From Strigops habroptila (Eukaryota > Chordata > Aves > Psittaciformes > Psittacidae): a DNA stretch of 64,000 nucleotides. The stretch lies in contig NC_044279.2 in assembly GCF_004027225.2 (NCBI RefSeq), positions 28,498,705 through 28,562,704 on the forward strand, given 5' to 3'. The first letter of the stretch is position 1. Each line of letters opens with the position of its first letter. The position numbers were made by a program, and so were the translations under genes. Of this stretch, positions 1 through 13,971 are shown piece after piece. The notes beneath the pieces were generated by a model. It had not been told where the DNA came from and made no database searches. It worked only from the letters and a program-made list of their open reading frames with translations.

Positions 1-2644
1 AAGTCCACAGACTAAAATTCCCTTCAATACTGGAAGGAAATATATTTCTCCTTTAGAGCTGTTGGATTCATTTTGATGCAGTGCATAGACTTTAAGAATT
101 AAAAGTGTTAACACAGCTCTGTCACAATATGAAATTCAATAGTTGCATATAATCTGTCAGTTCTGGTACTGAAGCCTGCTTACTGTCGACTACCATTAAA
201 AATCTTTTGTTCTCTTTATCAAAGGCACAGACAGCAAATGGGGGAAATGAAAGTACCAGCAACTGAAAGTATTAAGCATTAATTATACGCTTTATTTTTA
301 GTTGCCTTTTAGAGGGCAGTGGTTGTCCTATTTGAGGGGCAGAAGGAAAACTTACAGGGATTGTAACTGCAGCTGCTGCTGTTGCCATTGAAATCTAATT
401 TTGTTTTCTGAAGATAAACTAAAACAGGTATGTACAGAACAGGACAGAAAAGCTAAGATAACCTGTAGCTTTTCATTCTGGTATTGATTGGTTTTCAGTG
501 CAGGTGCACCTGGTCTTACCAACCTTCCTTCAATATTAGATTGCTCCTCTGCTAGCAGTTCCTGTCTGTAGCTTCTTCCTGATATTTGAAGACAAATGCT
601 GCTTTCTGACTCTACTTTCTGAATGGCCTGCCTTCTGGATGAGAACAAGAAGCATCCAGCTTTGTCTCATGCCTTGTACTTAAGCTCTAAAGATAAGTCA
701 TCACTGTTGTCCTCCCCTGCCTCCTTGTACCAGTGTCCAGAAAGACAGAAGCAACTTGGACAAAGCCAGGTGAAGACAAAACTCAAAAAGAGTTTTAGTT
801 AGTAGAAGACTGTCCTACATGTTCTTGGATTAAAGGGAAGCCTGCCAATGCAAGTGGCCAAACAGACAGACATATAACTTTTGTCTTAGTCAGGGGGCTA
901 AAAAGATATTTGTGAACTTGAACCAGTATCCAAAAAAGGCCGGAAAAGGAGAGAACTTCTGAAACTGTGCTGCATTTGGCCAAGGAGGGGGTGCAGCTTT
1001 GCTTCATTACACCGCTCCTTGAAGCTGAGCTGGGACAACTAGAATACATCCTTTCCAACACAGTAGATACCGCTTTTATAGCACAACTGGCACAGCAAAA
1101 GAGGAAAGATTCCTGAGGTGCTGCTTTAATAAAATGTTGCCAGAGGCTTCTGTTTTTCTGTGTTCAGTGACATGCCAGACACATGTTGTTGCCAGACACA
1201 ACACGACAGTGCTCTTCTATCCAACTTTGCGCTCCTGCAGCTATTCAGGCATGGAAGAGGCTGAGCCTGGGCTGCTATAGCATGGCCTTCATCAGCCACG
1301 GAGATGAGGGGATCTAACTTACCTGCTGTTGTTGGGATGTGCCCTAGATATCACTTGATGCTGATTCTCTCTAGCCAGTGCTTATTCAGGCAGTTCTTGT
1401 ATTCTTGTCTGACACTTAGATCTGTATTGTTTCCAAAGTGTAACTTGACCTCTGTAGGCTGACACTCAGAGAAAATAATTAAAAAAAAAAAAAAAAAAAA
1501 AAAAAAGTTAATATTAATTTAATACTATAATCAGAGTTTAAAATATGTGTAAAGTATAATTCCAGTAGCCCAATATACTGACATACACATATATATTTTC
1601 CACTAAAAGGGGGTTTTTTTGGTACTAAAAACTGTTTCCTTCTAACCCCATGCAGATTTGTTCATTACAAACAATCTAGTAATTATGTTTTGTTCTCTAG
1701 AATTACACAGGAATGTTTAGTCTGATTTATAGATATACTTTGAAGCCACAACTATTTTTCATGTATGAAAGTAAGTAACAAAAATTTTAGAAAAGCAGCA
1801 TTTTTTCAAGCGCTCCTACAATTTTATTATTAAAATTGACATACCCTATTAAATATAATCAGAGAAAATTAATGTTTACATTCAAGTAGGAAAAAGAGTT
1901 TCTAATTCTGCAGCCTCAGGAAGATTTTGATAGAAACAGAAAGTCCAAATAGAAAAAATATCAACATAATAACCATTACTCGCTACTAAATAGACTTACA
2001 TTTTTCTTGCACAGATCCAAGAAGTGTGGGGGACAGCAGCTGTTATTTATGCATCTGCTAAAATGGCCATGAATTTTAATGGATTTCCTAATGTGATTAA
2101 ACACTACAGACCTCTAGCAGAAAAATATCAGATTTCTATTTTTTTTCCCTAACTATCCTCATCCTTTGAATAGAGGAATATAAAAGGCACTGGGAAATGA
2201 TCAGGGATTGGCTCCTAAGATTACTGATTAAGTGTCCAATAAAATTTAGAAAACAATATAAAGGGTTGTATTCTGTTCTCCTTGCTTACATAAATGGAAT
2301 TGAATCAAAGCTCTTCTAGGAAAGAATGGCAGAACCAAACCTCAACACATATATTGTAACCCAAAGATGTTTCCACTATTATAGGACCTTCCCTTCTCCC
2401 TAGCTTATACATATTTTACTTTACTCACGTTACCCTTTCCATTTCAGCATTTCCCAAGGTGACCTGCATTCTGCAAGCATAAAATAGTAACAACTCCAAA
2501 TGGTAACGATCAACATCCATTTTGTACTGGCCAAATGACTACAGCTTACACAGGGCAGTGAGGAATAGGCCTCATTTCATATTACACATAAATTAAGCCC
2601 TTCCCAAATTAAGCCCTTTCCAAATTTTCTAGACTGAAAACAAA
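1..2644. other. Intergenic, no gene seen
   Basis: Mostly AT-rich. Apart from the A26 run I see no exon, RNA gene or recognisable repeat. In mammals the next gene on this side of LSMEM1 is TMEM168; none of its sequence was recognised here. Confidence 0.5.
1481..1506 (+). repeat. Poly(A) run, 26 bases
   Basis: A simple A26 run in intergenic DNA. No retrogene or LINE body was recognised to its left, so it is probably a simple repeat rather than a tail. Confidence 0.85.
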
Positions 2645-3185
2645 GAGTGTGGCCTCCTCTCTCCACGGGGCCACAGGTCCTGCCAGGAGCCTGCTGCAGC
2701 TCGGGCTTCCCATGGGGTCACAGCCTCCTTTGGGCATCCCCCTGCTCCAGTGTGGGGTCCTCCATGTGCTGCAGGTGGAGATCTGCTCCACCATGGACCT
2801 TCACGGGCTGCAGGGGCACAGCCTGCCTCACCATGGGCTGCACCACAGGCTGCAGGGGAATCTCTGCTCTGGTGCCTGGAGCACCTCCTCCCCTCCTTCT
2901 GCACTGACCTGGGTATCTGCGGGGCTGTTTCTCTCATGTATTTTCACTCCTCTCTCTGGCTGTAATTGCTCATGTGCAGTAACTTTTTCCCCTTCTTAAC
3001 TATGTTATCCCAGAGGCATTACCAGCATCACTGATGAGCTCAGCCTTGGCCAACAGCAGGTCCATCTTAGAGCTGGCTGGTGTTGGTTCCATCAGACACA
3101 GGCGAAGCTTCCAGCACGTTCTCACAGAAGCCACCCCTGTAGCCCTGTAGCACCAAAACCTTGCCATAAAAATCCAATACACTGA
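2645..3185 (+). repeat. Avian interspersed repeat of uncertain class (possibly LTR-derived)
   Basis: A G+C-richer block in AT-rich surroundings, with internal GGCTGCAGGGG copies (2807-2817, 2848-2858) and landmarks TAACTTTTTCCCCTTCTTAA, CAGCCTTGGCCAACAGCAGG, CTCACAGAAGCCACCCCTGT and the end AATCCAATACA. I recall very similar dispersed sequence from other bird genomes but cannot give its class. Overlapping short ORFs on both strands here are not believable genes. Confidence 0.5.
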
Positions 3186-6100
3186 CTCAACATCCCATTC
3201 TAATATAAATACACATTATCATTTGTAGCCAATAAAGTATAATACAGTTTTGGATAAAAATCCCATAATACCAAAAGAGCAATTTTTTAAAAGTAGATTT
3301 CAAAAAGTAGAATCAGTCTCAGCCTGCCTTAAGTTTTGGGATTTTTTTTGAATTTGACTAACAGTACTTGATATAATTTCCAAGACTTCCAATATACAAC
3401 TTATTCACATTCATACATAAAGCTGGATATTCCAAACCTTTAAAAAATCTTTATGAAATAATTTCTGGCAAAATATCAATAAAATGAAAGCCTGGAACTA
3501 CACTCCCAAGTGAGATTTTAGCATCCTAAAATATTCTTCTCAGCACTGAACATTTTAATACATTTTTAAGCCTCTGGATTTCAAAACAGCAGAAAAGGGG
3601 CAAAGGTTCAAACTTCAGATCTGACGAATGATTTCATTTATATGATCAAAATATTTTTCATTACTAAAACTTTCCCAAAAATCACATCAAAAGTGACTTG
3701 GAGGTCTTCCAGGACTTGAAGCCTTTGCAAAATATTTTTAATAGATAAGCGGGTGCACTGGAAAAGTGCTGGAAAGTCTGTTCACATGATGAAACCTCCT
3801 GCTTATCCCAGTTTTCTTCTGAAGAATGAATGATGCTGATATCCCAGATGAGAGCTGACAGTGCATAAAACAATTTGGACTGCACTGCAATTGTTCTGTT
3901 CCTCAGTTTCACATGCCTGTCCCAGTAATACAGTCATATTCTTCATTTCACCTTTTCTGTTGGACCCATTTTCTTTCTGCCTCTCCTTCTAACACCATTT
4001 TTTTTTTTATAGCCCTCATGACATAGGGCATTTTAATAAACTTTGTATGTCGGCCAAGGACAGTTATCCAGAATACTATTCATACCTTCCCTCAGCAACT
4101 CTGAGGCCAGAGGTTTATGGGTTAAGGCTAGAAACTTTACTCCCTGCTGCTGCTACAGGTACCAGGGGAGCTGTGGTGCTGGGCAGACCACTCACCCTGC
4201 TGCCCATGCCAAAAGGCAGCAGGACTCTCCTTGCAGTGACCTGTGCACTCACTCAGGGAATGAGGAGCAGGGAAGAAAAATCCAAATTAAGCTTTTTGGC
4301 TTCATGGGGTATGAAGCCCACACACAACTGAATGCTGTTTCCACAGGGCTACATGTAAGCTGCACAAAGGAGCATTCTCTGTCCTTTTTGTTGAAGCTGG
4401 ATACTGCATACCAAGAGTGAGTATTTCATGACTCAGATACAAACTCAGGATACAAGATTGAGAAAATCATATAAAACAAGCAACCTAGAGCATTGCTAAC
4501 AGGATACAGAAAATCCAGCTCTAAGTCCTTGCACCTAATCAAGACTTTTTATGTATGTGGCCTCAACTGACATTTTCCTGTGCCATTTAGGGAATATGGT
4601 ATTTTCAGGAAGAACAAACATTCTCAGGAGCCACAGGGAGAAAAGATCCAGCTTGAGTCACTGGGCAAGTTTCCCAGATCCGCCATTGATATATCTGGAC
4701 CTAGTTCTAGACATCACTGGATGAAAATTTCTAAAGTCAGTGGCAAAACTCCCACTGTATCCATTAGAGAAAATCATTACCTGAAGGAAGCAATACACTC
4801 AGATGAGTAAAAGTTTTTACTAACTCAGATGTAAGGAAGCAAAAAACTAGATAGTTCTCATCATGTAAATCTACAGAAGGTTTGATGCAATCTTGCACTC
4901 AGTATTTAAGCAATTGATATCAGCAGCCACATCTGTTCTGGCTTTGCATAATGGTTGGTGGCTGTGATCTTACACATGATAGGATCTATAAAAAAAAATG
5001 AATTATTGTTGATATTGGTTGAGAATTCATAGAACAAGCCAGAAAAATCCAATGAGTCACCTGTAAATAGGTTAAAATCATCCTCACTGTCTATGGGTAC
5101 AGGAGTTTCTCTTCATTTGCTTGGTGAGATTAGACCAGGAGGGCTGTTAAATTGATAAAAAAAAAATCATTTGAACTGACTTCATGGTAGCAAGAAAACT
5201 GATAGAAATTGGAAAAGAAGCTATTTTCAGTACAAGAGTAGGTGAAACCATTTCTTGTAATCATTAATTTAGGAGCCCTGATAAGAGATTTATGGGCTCC
5301 TGAACCTTGAAATATAAGAAAATTGTTCCTAGAACATGTTCAGCCTGAAGTTTCCCATCATGTATTAAATCCAGTATCAGACATAACAGTTACCACTTGG
5401 AATTTGTCTCATGCTTACCAAGCAATCTTCCAGACGAGTATAAAATTGCCCCCATTGGATAGAACCTTTTTTTAATAAAAATGAAAAAGTACATGTTGAG
5501 ATTAAATGTTACATCTGTGCGAACCTACACTTCTGGATTTTTTAATCTGTTTTTGCACCTGCATGTGTAAGATCAAAGGCATTTTGGAGGACCAATAACT
5601 TATTATTATGTGTTTAGACGTGCATGAATTTAATACAGCTTTTATGTGTGCATTTGGGTACGCCCCTACTCATGCATATGTCTGTATGTAATATAAAAAA
5701 GCCTACAGCAAAAGAATATTCAGGTTGTAATTTCAGGTATTCAGAAATCAGAAAATGCTAGAATGAGAGCTGCCAGTGCACCACCATTGGCTCCCTTATC
5801 CAGAAGTAAGAGTACGAACTCCATTCATGCATATGCCAGCTCTTGTCAGCTTCTCAGAAAACACACATGCACACACAAATAATACAATTGTATAATTATA
5901 ATTCTAATTATTGTTATTATTATTGACCCATTTCATACTTTTATCTTCCATTCCACATTCATACTCTTATTTGAAAAGGTGTTCAAATTTTCTGTTTCAA
6001 ACAGGGATAGCCATTTAGAATACAAAAATTAGGAGAGTACAATTATTCCTCCTTCAAGTTTCCTTCTCACTTTCTACCTATCCTTTGATTGTCTCCCCAG

Positions 6101-6867
6101 TTCATAGCTCAGAGGTGAAATTCCTCTTTTGCCATAGTGGTATATATTACAAAAATCATAGATCTGAAGCAGCCAGCCCAGGTGACTAGTTTTATAGCAC
6201 TCTAATATAGGAAGTGCTCTGTCCTCCAGGCATCTTGTTTACCTTAATCTCTTTTTCCTTCTGGCACTAAGGGAATTGCAACATCATGCAGTTACTGCTA
6301 ATACATGGGGGTGCTGTACATCCTCCTGACTTGAATATCATTTGTTTGGTTTATGATACCTAAGACCAACTGAACTTGAATTTACTTCGTTCTACACAAA
6401 ATACAAACACGAAGTAACAAATAACCCCTTCTGCAAAGTGCTTAAACTAAAAATAGAGACAGGAAAAGGGAAGGTATGTACCACCTGGGAGTCAAATGCT
6501 TGAGCAACTACTTTATGTTGGGAGCTACCTAATCACACCAGGCAAACAAGAATGGATAAAACCCAATTTCTTCAGCTGTTGCTGTGCTTCTCTCTCTTCA
6601 GAGAAGCAGCTCAAATGTTACAGTGCTGTGTGCTACAGGAATCTCTAAGAAGACTTTCCAACAAACCGTCTCATGTCCTGATGCATTCAGTGTTGAGACT
6701 GTGATCCACAGTCTCCTGGGAATCTTCCATGCTGGAAAATCAGACCACCAGGGTTATTGGACAGTGGCATTGCCTCTCAGTGGTGAATCAAACTAAAGGC
6801 CACTTTGCTGAAAACCTGTCTAGCGATACATGTAGGAATTAATAAATGTGAACAAGATCATACTATA
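3186..6867. other. Intergenic, no gene seen
   Basis: AT-rich sequence with a small TTA/ATT-rich patch around 5890-5930. Open frames are short and look random. Confidence 0.5.
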
Positions 6868-7375
6868 ACATGGATTGGAAGAGGACTCAGGAAGTCTGTA
6901 GTCCAATCTTCTGCTCAAAGCAGGATCACCTGTGAGCTCAGACCAGGTTGCTCAAGGATTTGTCCAGTTGGTTCTTGACAAGGTCCAAGGCTGAGCTTGC
7001 ACAACATTTTTAAGCAGCCTGTTCCAGGGCCTGATTGTCCTCGTGGGAAAAAAGAAGTACTTTATATCCAGTCAGAACCTCTCTTGTTTCAGTTTATGTT
7101 CCTTGTCATTCATTTTCCTGTGATGCACTGCTTTGAAGAGTCTAGCTCCATCTTTTTGATACCTTCCCCACAGGAACTGGTAGGATGGTGTGAGCTTCCC
7201 CCAAAGCCATCTCTCCTCCATACCGAAAGAGCCCCCTTCCTTCAGCTTCTCCTCACAGGGCAGGTGCTCCAGCCACTGACCGTCCTGGTGCCTTCTGCTG
7301 AACTCACGCTAGTTTATTAGGGGGGCCCAACACCGGATGCACTATCTAGATGTGGTCTAACAAGTGCTAAGTAAG
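6868..7375 (-). repeat. Older CR1 LINE 3' fragment
   Basis: On the plus strand it has the landmarks of an inverted CR1 end: GTCCAATCTTCTGCTCAAAG, GTGAGCTCAGACCAGGTTGC, TTATATCCAGTCAGAACCTC, then CTCACAGGGCAGGTGCTCC. Many small indels relative to the family suggest an old copy. Confidence 0.85.
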
Positions 7376-9058
7376 CCTACATAGACTTTACTGAGAAATT
7401 CTATAATAAAGGTTGCAAATGTTTTCACATATGCTTACTGATTTACAAAAGAAACTGTAAGCTGCGTAGGTATAATGCCATTACCTGGAACCAAGTTTGC
7501 CCTGACCCGTGAGATTATATTCACATTGTGGCAATTAGTATCATAGACCCCAAAGCTTGTCTCTTCTGCAGCCAAATGCCTGATTTGTAAAGCTGTGGGA
7601 ACCCTAACTTAAAACTAACTAGTGTGGGTTCTCAGAGAAATGTAGCCATTAGAGTATTACATTCAGCACAGGCTTGTCCCTGTGCTACTTACTGTCTTGG
7701 GTGAGCACCATAATCTGAGATAGATGTTGCTGCAAGTGCACCCAAGCCAGCTGAGATAAGAAATGTAGTGTTGATATATTCCATTTTCATGATGGGAAGC
7801 ATTTGCAAATGAAGCAGTACTTTACCAGGACTATTAAAAGGCAAATAAAGTTGAAGAGAAGTACTATAACTTGTGCATTTTAATAATATTGTCCTGGGTG
7901 AAAGTCTCTGCATGGAGAAGAAATGGTTTGGATTGCTAATGTGATTCTGTGTTATAGAAGCCTCTAAAATAACCTTTACGTAAGTGATATTAGATTTTTG
8001 AGGGTGAAGGATAACATTGCAAAATGAGAGACCTAAAATTAGGTGTAACATTTAATGAATAATGGATTTCTGGAAATTATTAGAGTATCTGTGGAATGCA
8101 GAGCTTCTACTCCTTATATTTAGGCAGGACAAAAAACGAGGCTGTCTTAAATTCTTCAAACAACTTAACTTTTTGAATCACACTCCAGAAAGCAAACAAA
8201 AAGGGAGTAACCACCTCCTTTATTACCATTTCCATTGCAATATTATTTGCTCTGGATATCAGCAGTCTGTAAATAACACCCAAGAAAAAGACCAAACTTT
8301 TAATTAATAGGAGAAAAGTAATCTAGGTATGGCAATACCTGTCTAAGTATTGCTAGCTAACTTGAGATTTTCTGTCTCTCATCACTATAGCACGTCATCC
8401 CAGTTCTGATCTGGACTTCCCATTGTACTGTATATGTAGCCAGCATACTTGTTTGGTTAGATTTCAGTTGAGCAGCAACCAAATATTCACCTCAAAAAAA
8501 AAAAAAACCACCCCAAACTAGAAAAAGTATATCAAGTTCAGTGGTCACCCGAGTATATGAATGGCTAATTCATGGAAGAGTATTTTACACTAGTTTCAGA
8601 ATATCCATTGTATGCTCCATTATTTTTTGGCAATCAGGCTGGAGATAAGTGTAACTAGCTGCCCTGGCACAATCCCTTTATCTAGGAAAAGTAGAGATGA
8701 TAAGAAGGGCTTTAGACAGAATTGAACAAGCCCTCTTCTGGTTACCACTACCAGTGCTGGAGGTCATGGCCATTCTCTAGAAAAGTGCTGACATGTTTTC
8801 TGTTTTGTTTTCCACTTGGCTGGGAATTTCTTTTTCAAAATTCTCCAGATAGTACTCAGCCACATTAACTACACAGTAGAGCTTAATTTCACAATCCACA
8901 AGCATCAGGTGCACAGGGGAGGTTCTGAATGAGGGGAACCTCACAGGGAGCCACAAGAGCTGACAGGAGCCTGCAATTCACATGACAGCAGCTGATAGGA
9001 CCTGGGCCAGGTGAGGAGAAATGGTAGTCAAGCCCCTTCCCCCATATAAAAGAAGCCC
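7376..9058. other. Intergenic, no gene seen
   Basis: AT-rich sequence between two CR1 fragments, with a short A run near 8492-8506. The 120-codon frame on the minus strand (8051-7689) has no recognisable motif. Confidence 0.5.
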
Positions 9059-10035
9059 ATGGGGAACTCAGAGGGGAAGCAGTCTAAGAGGTTTGTGGAG
9101 TGTGTGGAAGATAAGTTCCTGACACAGCTGGTGAGGGAGCCAGCCAGGGAAGGTGTCCTGCTGAACCTGTCATTTGTGAGCAGAGAAGGATTTGTGAGTG
9201 ATGTGATGGCTGGAGGCTGTCTTGGGCACAGCGATCACAAAATTATAGAGTTTTTGATTCTTAGAGGTGTAAGGAGGGGGCTCAGCAGAACTGCTGCCTT
9301 GGAGTTCTGGAGGGCAGACTTTGGCCTGTCCAGGACACTGGACAGTCTGGGTGGCAGTCCTGGAGGGCAAAGGTGTCCAGGAAGGCTGGACATGCTTCAA
9401 GAAGGAAATCATCAAGGTGCAGAAGCAAGACATCCCCATGTGCCAAAAGATAAGCTGCTCAGGAGGAAGACTGGTCTGGCTGAGTAGAGAGATTTGTCTG
9501 GAACTCAGGAGAAAAAGGAGAGTTTATGACTTTTGGAGGAAGGGGCAACTCAGGAGTACTATAAGGATGTTGTAAGGTTATGCAGGAAGAAAATTAGAAG
9601 GGCCAAAGCCCAGCTAGAACTTAATTTGGCTGCTGCCACAAAAGACAATAAAAACTGTTTCTGTAAATACATTAGCAACAAAAGGAGGGCTATGGAGAAC
9701 TTCCATCCTTTATTGGATGTGGGAGGGAAACAGTGACAAAGGATGAGGAAGAGGCTGAGGTTAATGCGTTCTCTGCCTCAGTCTTTTATAGCAAGACTGG
9801 TTCTCAGGGTACCTAGCACCCTGAGCTGGAAGACAGGGACTGAGAGCAGAATGAAGCCCCCATAATCCAAGGTCAGTGACCTGCTACAGCACTAAGTCAC
9901 GCAAGTCTACAGGTCCAGATGGGATTCACACAAGAGTACTGAGGGAGCTGGCAGAAGTGCTCACTGAGCCACTTTCCATCATTTATCAGCAGTCCTGGCT
10001 AACTGGGGAGGCCCCAGTTGACTAGAGGTTACCAA
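9059..10035 (+). repeat. CR1 LINE internal fragment (endonuclease end and start of reverse transcriptase), decayed
   Basis: Three overlapping frames follow the CR1 ORF2 order: SKRFVECVEDKFLTQLVREP and LGHSDHKIIEFLIL (9059 onward), GVQEGWTCFKKEI and RRKRRVYDFWRKGQ (to about 9545), and EYYKDVVRLCRKKIRRAKAQ to NKRRAMENFHPLLDVGGK (to 9736). Later bases still show the GIHTRVLRELAEVL-type segment near 9915-9965 and a GEAPVD-like end near 10010. Two frameshifts and stops show it is dead. It is truncated at both ends, unlike the usual 3'-end CR1 copies. Confidence 0.9.
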
Positions 10036-12534
10036 ATGTATAGTATAATCCTCAATGTCTTTGAAATCTGTGACTGTAGTAGTTACTTTCATCTTAAAAC
10101 ATGAGTTATATATCACATATGGCTTCTTTGAAGAAAGAAGGGTGGAATAAAAGCAGCAGTTTTTGGTTGGTACTGTATTAGAAGAATCAAGTGACTTTGC
10201 AAATCCTTGTTCCTTCTGTGATGTTAGCACCAGAGCATGTGCTTTGTCTCTGCTGTTCCAGCCACGAATTATGCCAAGAACAACAGAAAATTGTGTCATT
10301 TTCAAATCTGTTATTGTTAAATAATTGATCGTTTTGCTGCCACCATGAGGACACCTTTAGAAACAATGCTTACATGGCAGAGAGTCTTGGGCTGTGGGAG
10401 AACTGTGAAGCATGTTAATTAAAATTACTAATTTAAAAAATATATTTTGGCAGTTGAAGATAAATAAATGCATGAGAGATTTGTTTCCTGAGTTCCTATG
10501 GTCTGAAATTACAGATGACAGTCCTTCCTTAGAGGGTGAGAGAATTCATTCAGATTAAATTATCCTTTCATTTCCTTTTCTAAAACATCAGAAAACCTCC
10601 CTAACTGACATTTTTGCCTTTGTGTCAGGGATAGCATTAAGAATAATTTTCTATGATTGTCTCTTCAACAGGCAGAGAACTCATTTTAATCGATACATTG
10701 TAAGCTGTTATTACAGCTATTTTCTATCTTAATTCAGCCTGCCCTTCATAATTATGTGGGTTTTTTCCTGTTTTTTAAAAGCTCTGGATGGTGGCAGATT
10801 TCCACCACCTAGTGGAAAAAGTCTGTACTGTCTCCTGAAAAGCTTTGCTCAGATTTCTCTCTAGTTCCTGTTTTAAACCTTCCCATCACAATCTCCCTTT
10901 TACCAGCACTTATACTAGCAAAGCAGTTTTCTTTTTGCCATGCACTGGTGAATGTGCCCAGGTGCATACAGCTCTCCTTGAAGGTGTCGGACATTACATA
11001 TTCCACAGACCATATGTCTCAATGTGTAGGAATTGTATGTCTGTGTTTTCAATTTAGCAATTTGTAATGTGGGGGAAAGTAGAAAGCTTAAAAATGGAGC
11101 AAGATCTGCCAATGAATGTCACTGCTTCCCTGTAGCCCATCTGCTTTGCAGGAAGCCCTGATCCCCACGTGCACATTCCAGTGCACACTATGCCAAACCC
11201 CACCATATTCTTTGGCCTTCGAATAGAAACTACTTTTCAGATACAGCTTTGAATGTGAATTGCCAGACATAAAAGCAACAGGGTTAAGAAGTTCTCTTCC
11301 TTTCACATTACCCAAGACAGAATAAAACTCTGAGAAAATCCTGTGTCTGTTGAACCTAATAGGATTTTTCCTATTGTTTTCCCTGGGATAAAAAAAGAGA
11401 TGCCATTATCTGGTTCTTCTCACTAGATGACTCACAGTATTTAGCTTACCCTTATCATGTCTCTTTGAATTAGGAAAATGCTACTACCTCCACTTCACAC
11501 CAGGGAGATTAAGGTGTAGATTTACAAAAGGCTGTCATCATGATAGTTAGTCACCTTTAGGAGTTATTAGGATTTGAGTGCCACAGAGATCCTGAGAGAT
11601 ACTGCTCCTGTCTGGTTATCTTCCTAATCATTTGGACTGAGTTCCAGGATACAGCCTTTTTTTCCAAGCACCTTATTTCCAGTTCACTGCCACTTCATTC
11701 CTCTGTGCTCAAAATTGAGATCTTCAAAACTCCAGCTAATTTGCCATGTAACATTGGAAGCATGCAAACACATCTTTGCAGCAGATCTCCCTGAGCATCT
11801 AAATACCCTCTCCTGGCAATGCTGATCAGTTAGCATCTAGTTCACAGATAAGGTCTGCCAGGATTCAGAACTGAGCTGTTTACACATCTCTCTCTCTCCT
11901 ACAGCACCCAATCTGCTCAGTTTTTTAGAGCACATCTGATGAATCATGGTCTACACAGGATACAAAAAAGCAATGACAGTCTTACTATCCCCTCTCCTGC
12001 TTTGTCCAGTAGCTCAATGAAAGGCTGCTGCTCAGCTGCCATGTGTCAAGCTTAAGGAGATTTCAGATACTGCTTCCTATTTCCCAGGTGAGGGCTATAT
12101 ACCTCTCAGATTATTGGGCATTTAGATGTAGTTCTCACTGACAGTTGTTAAAACTATAACATTTACATGGAAAACATACAGTTGAGAAAGGAATGGTTTC
12201 AAGTAAACATATCAGTCAGGACTTCCAGATGAAGTTTATGTTTCTGCTGGAGGAACAAGAAAATACAATGCAAGAAGTAGCTGGCAAGAAATTAACAGCA
12301 GGTGAGAAGTATAGTCTGTGGTATTTATAAAAAAATCCCCCAAAGAGGCAACTTAATTAGAAATGAGAAACCCCGCTGCTTTTTTAGATACTTAACAAAG
12401 AGCTAGAACTAAGCTATACAACACAAATTGTTGGAAACTGTCATAAAGACTTTTTACTTGTCAAGGACACCTGGAGCTGGCAAGGAGAGCCTGGATGGGA
12501 AGTTTACCAAATAGTTTATCGCATGCCAAATAAT
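10036..12534. other. Intergenic, no gene seen
   Basis: Nothing identifiable: no repeat landmark, CpG cluster or exon-like segment with matching splice sites was found. Confidence 0.5.
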
Positions 12535-12732
12535 GGTATTAGTGAGGCACTGGAATGGGTTGCCCAAGGAAGCTGTAGCTGCCCCATTCCTGGCAGTGTT
12601 CAAGGCCAGGTTGGACGGGGCTTTGAGCAACCTGGCCTAGTGTGAGGTGTACCTGCCCATGGCAGGGGGGTTGGAACTAGATGATCTTAAGGTCCCTTCC
12701 AACCCAAACCATTCTATGATTCCATGACTCTG
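12535..12732 (+). repeat. CR1 LINE 3' end fragment
   Basis: It has the typical 3' CR1 order GAGGCACTGGAATGGGTTGC, GTGTTCAAGGCCAGGTTGGA, GGGGTTGGAACTAGATGATC and ends with CCATTCTATGATTCC. Very short and non-coding. Confidence 0.92.
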
Positions 12733-13914
12733 TCCTAAGATGCACAGAACCATGATGATATCTGTTATAAAGAAGATGCTTCACTTTCTGCCAAGATGGA
12801 TAACTAAACTGACTACAAATACTGGTCAAAATTCCTTATATACCAGAATAACAACTTTAAGGAGACAAGCAAGATTTGTCTTGAAATGTCTTAAGCTGCA
12901 ACAGATTACAATCACTCAGAACAAAGAAATCAGTCAGGTGGCAGCTATCCTGCAAGGACTGAGCCCAAACCAGAAGTCCTCCAGAAAGGAATGTGAACAG
13001 AGGAGGCTGCAGTCTCACAGTGATGAGAGGTCTGACCCATTTTGAACAGACCCAGCTCACTCTGAAGTATTTAACTGCTCCTTTCAAGAGCAGAAAGGCT
13101 GTCTGCTGGCTACTTTGGGGTGGCAGGTATTGCATAATAACATTGGGACAGCTAACATAGCTACTCCAGTAGGATCATAGAAATTCAAACTACAAATCCC
13201 AGATTCTTACAGAACAAAAAAGGATGGTCTATAAAGCATAATGGAGAATGTTTATTGAAAGAAATGCCTTCATCCTTACTAGCCCTGCAGAGTATTGGAA
13301 AGTGTTCAAGTGGCATAAAAAATTCTCCATCTCAAAATGAGTGGATAGATCATGGATACAAAATTTCCCCTTGCATTATAATAATTTTCAAGAGGGCCTA
13401 CATCTCCCCCAAATCAATGCATATGCCTAACCCTTGTCAAAGTAATGACTCAAGTGTATGTCTCCATGTCAGTGATTGTCTAATAGGCTTAGCAGTATGT
13501 CCTCCATCAGCATGTGAATGGCCATTCCAGTCACAAATTTTTTTGACTGGCAAAATGTCATTTTTTCACAAATCTGAAGGAAGGAAAACAGTGATGCTGA
13601 ACAGACTAGTGAGATCCAAGTCAACCACTTCTCAGAAAAGACCACCACAGCTCCCAGGCCTGGCAAATGCCACGTGCTGAGCACAGGGCTCCCTCGCTCC
13701 TGCCTCACCTGCCCCAAGCAGGGCTGTATTTCACATGTCCACAGGGGCCACCACAGACCCTTTCCTGGGAACGCACACAGCAGGCTCTGCTGGCCTGAAA
13801 ATGCCCATGCCCCAGCTCTGCCCCATACATAGCCAAAGCAGATATTTGAGAGGTCCATATTTTGTGACTTGTCAGACACCCCCCTCCTCCAGTTCAGGCC
13901 TTGCCTGCCTTCTG
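12733..13914. other. Intergenic, no gene seen
   Basis: Unremarkable sequence leading into the pyrimidine tract. The minus-strand frame at 14089-13469 (206 codons) is inflated by that tract (GGREGGRKKGRKGRREEG) and is not a gene. Confidence 0.5.
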
Positions 13915-13971
13915 CTCCTTCCTCCCTCCTTCCCTTCCTTCCTTTCTTCCTCCCTCCCTCCCTTCCTCCCC
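13915..13971 (+). repeat. 57-base pure pyrimidine tract (CTTCC/CCCT type)
   Basis: An unbroken C/T run made of TTCC and CTCC units, purine on the other strand. Such tracts can form triplex (H-DNA) and vary in length. Confidence 0.95.
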
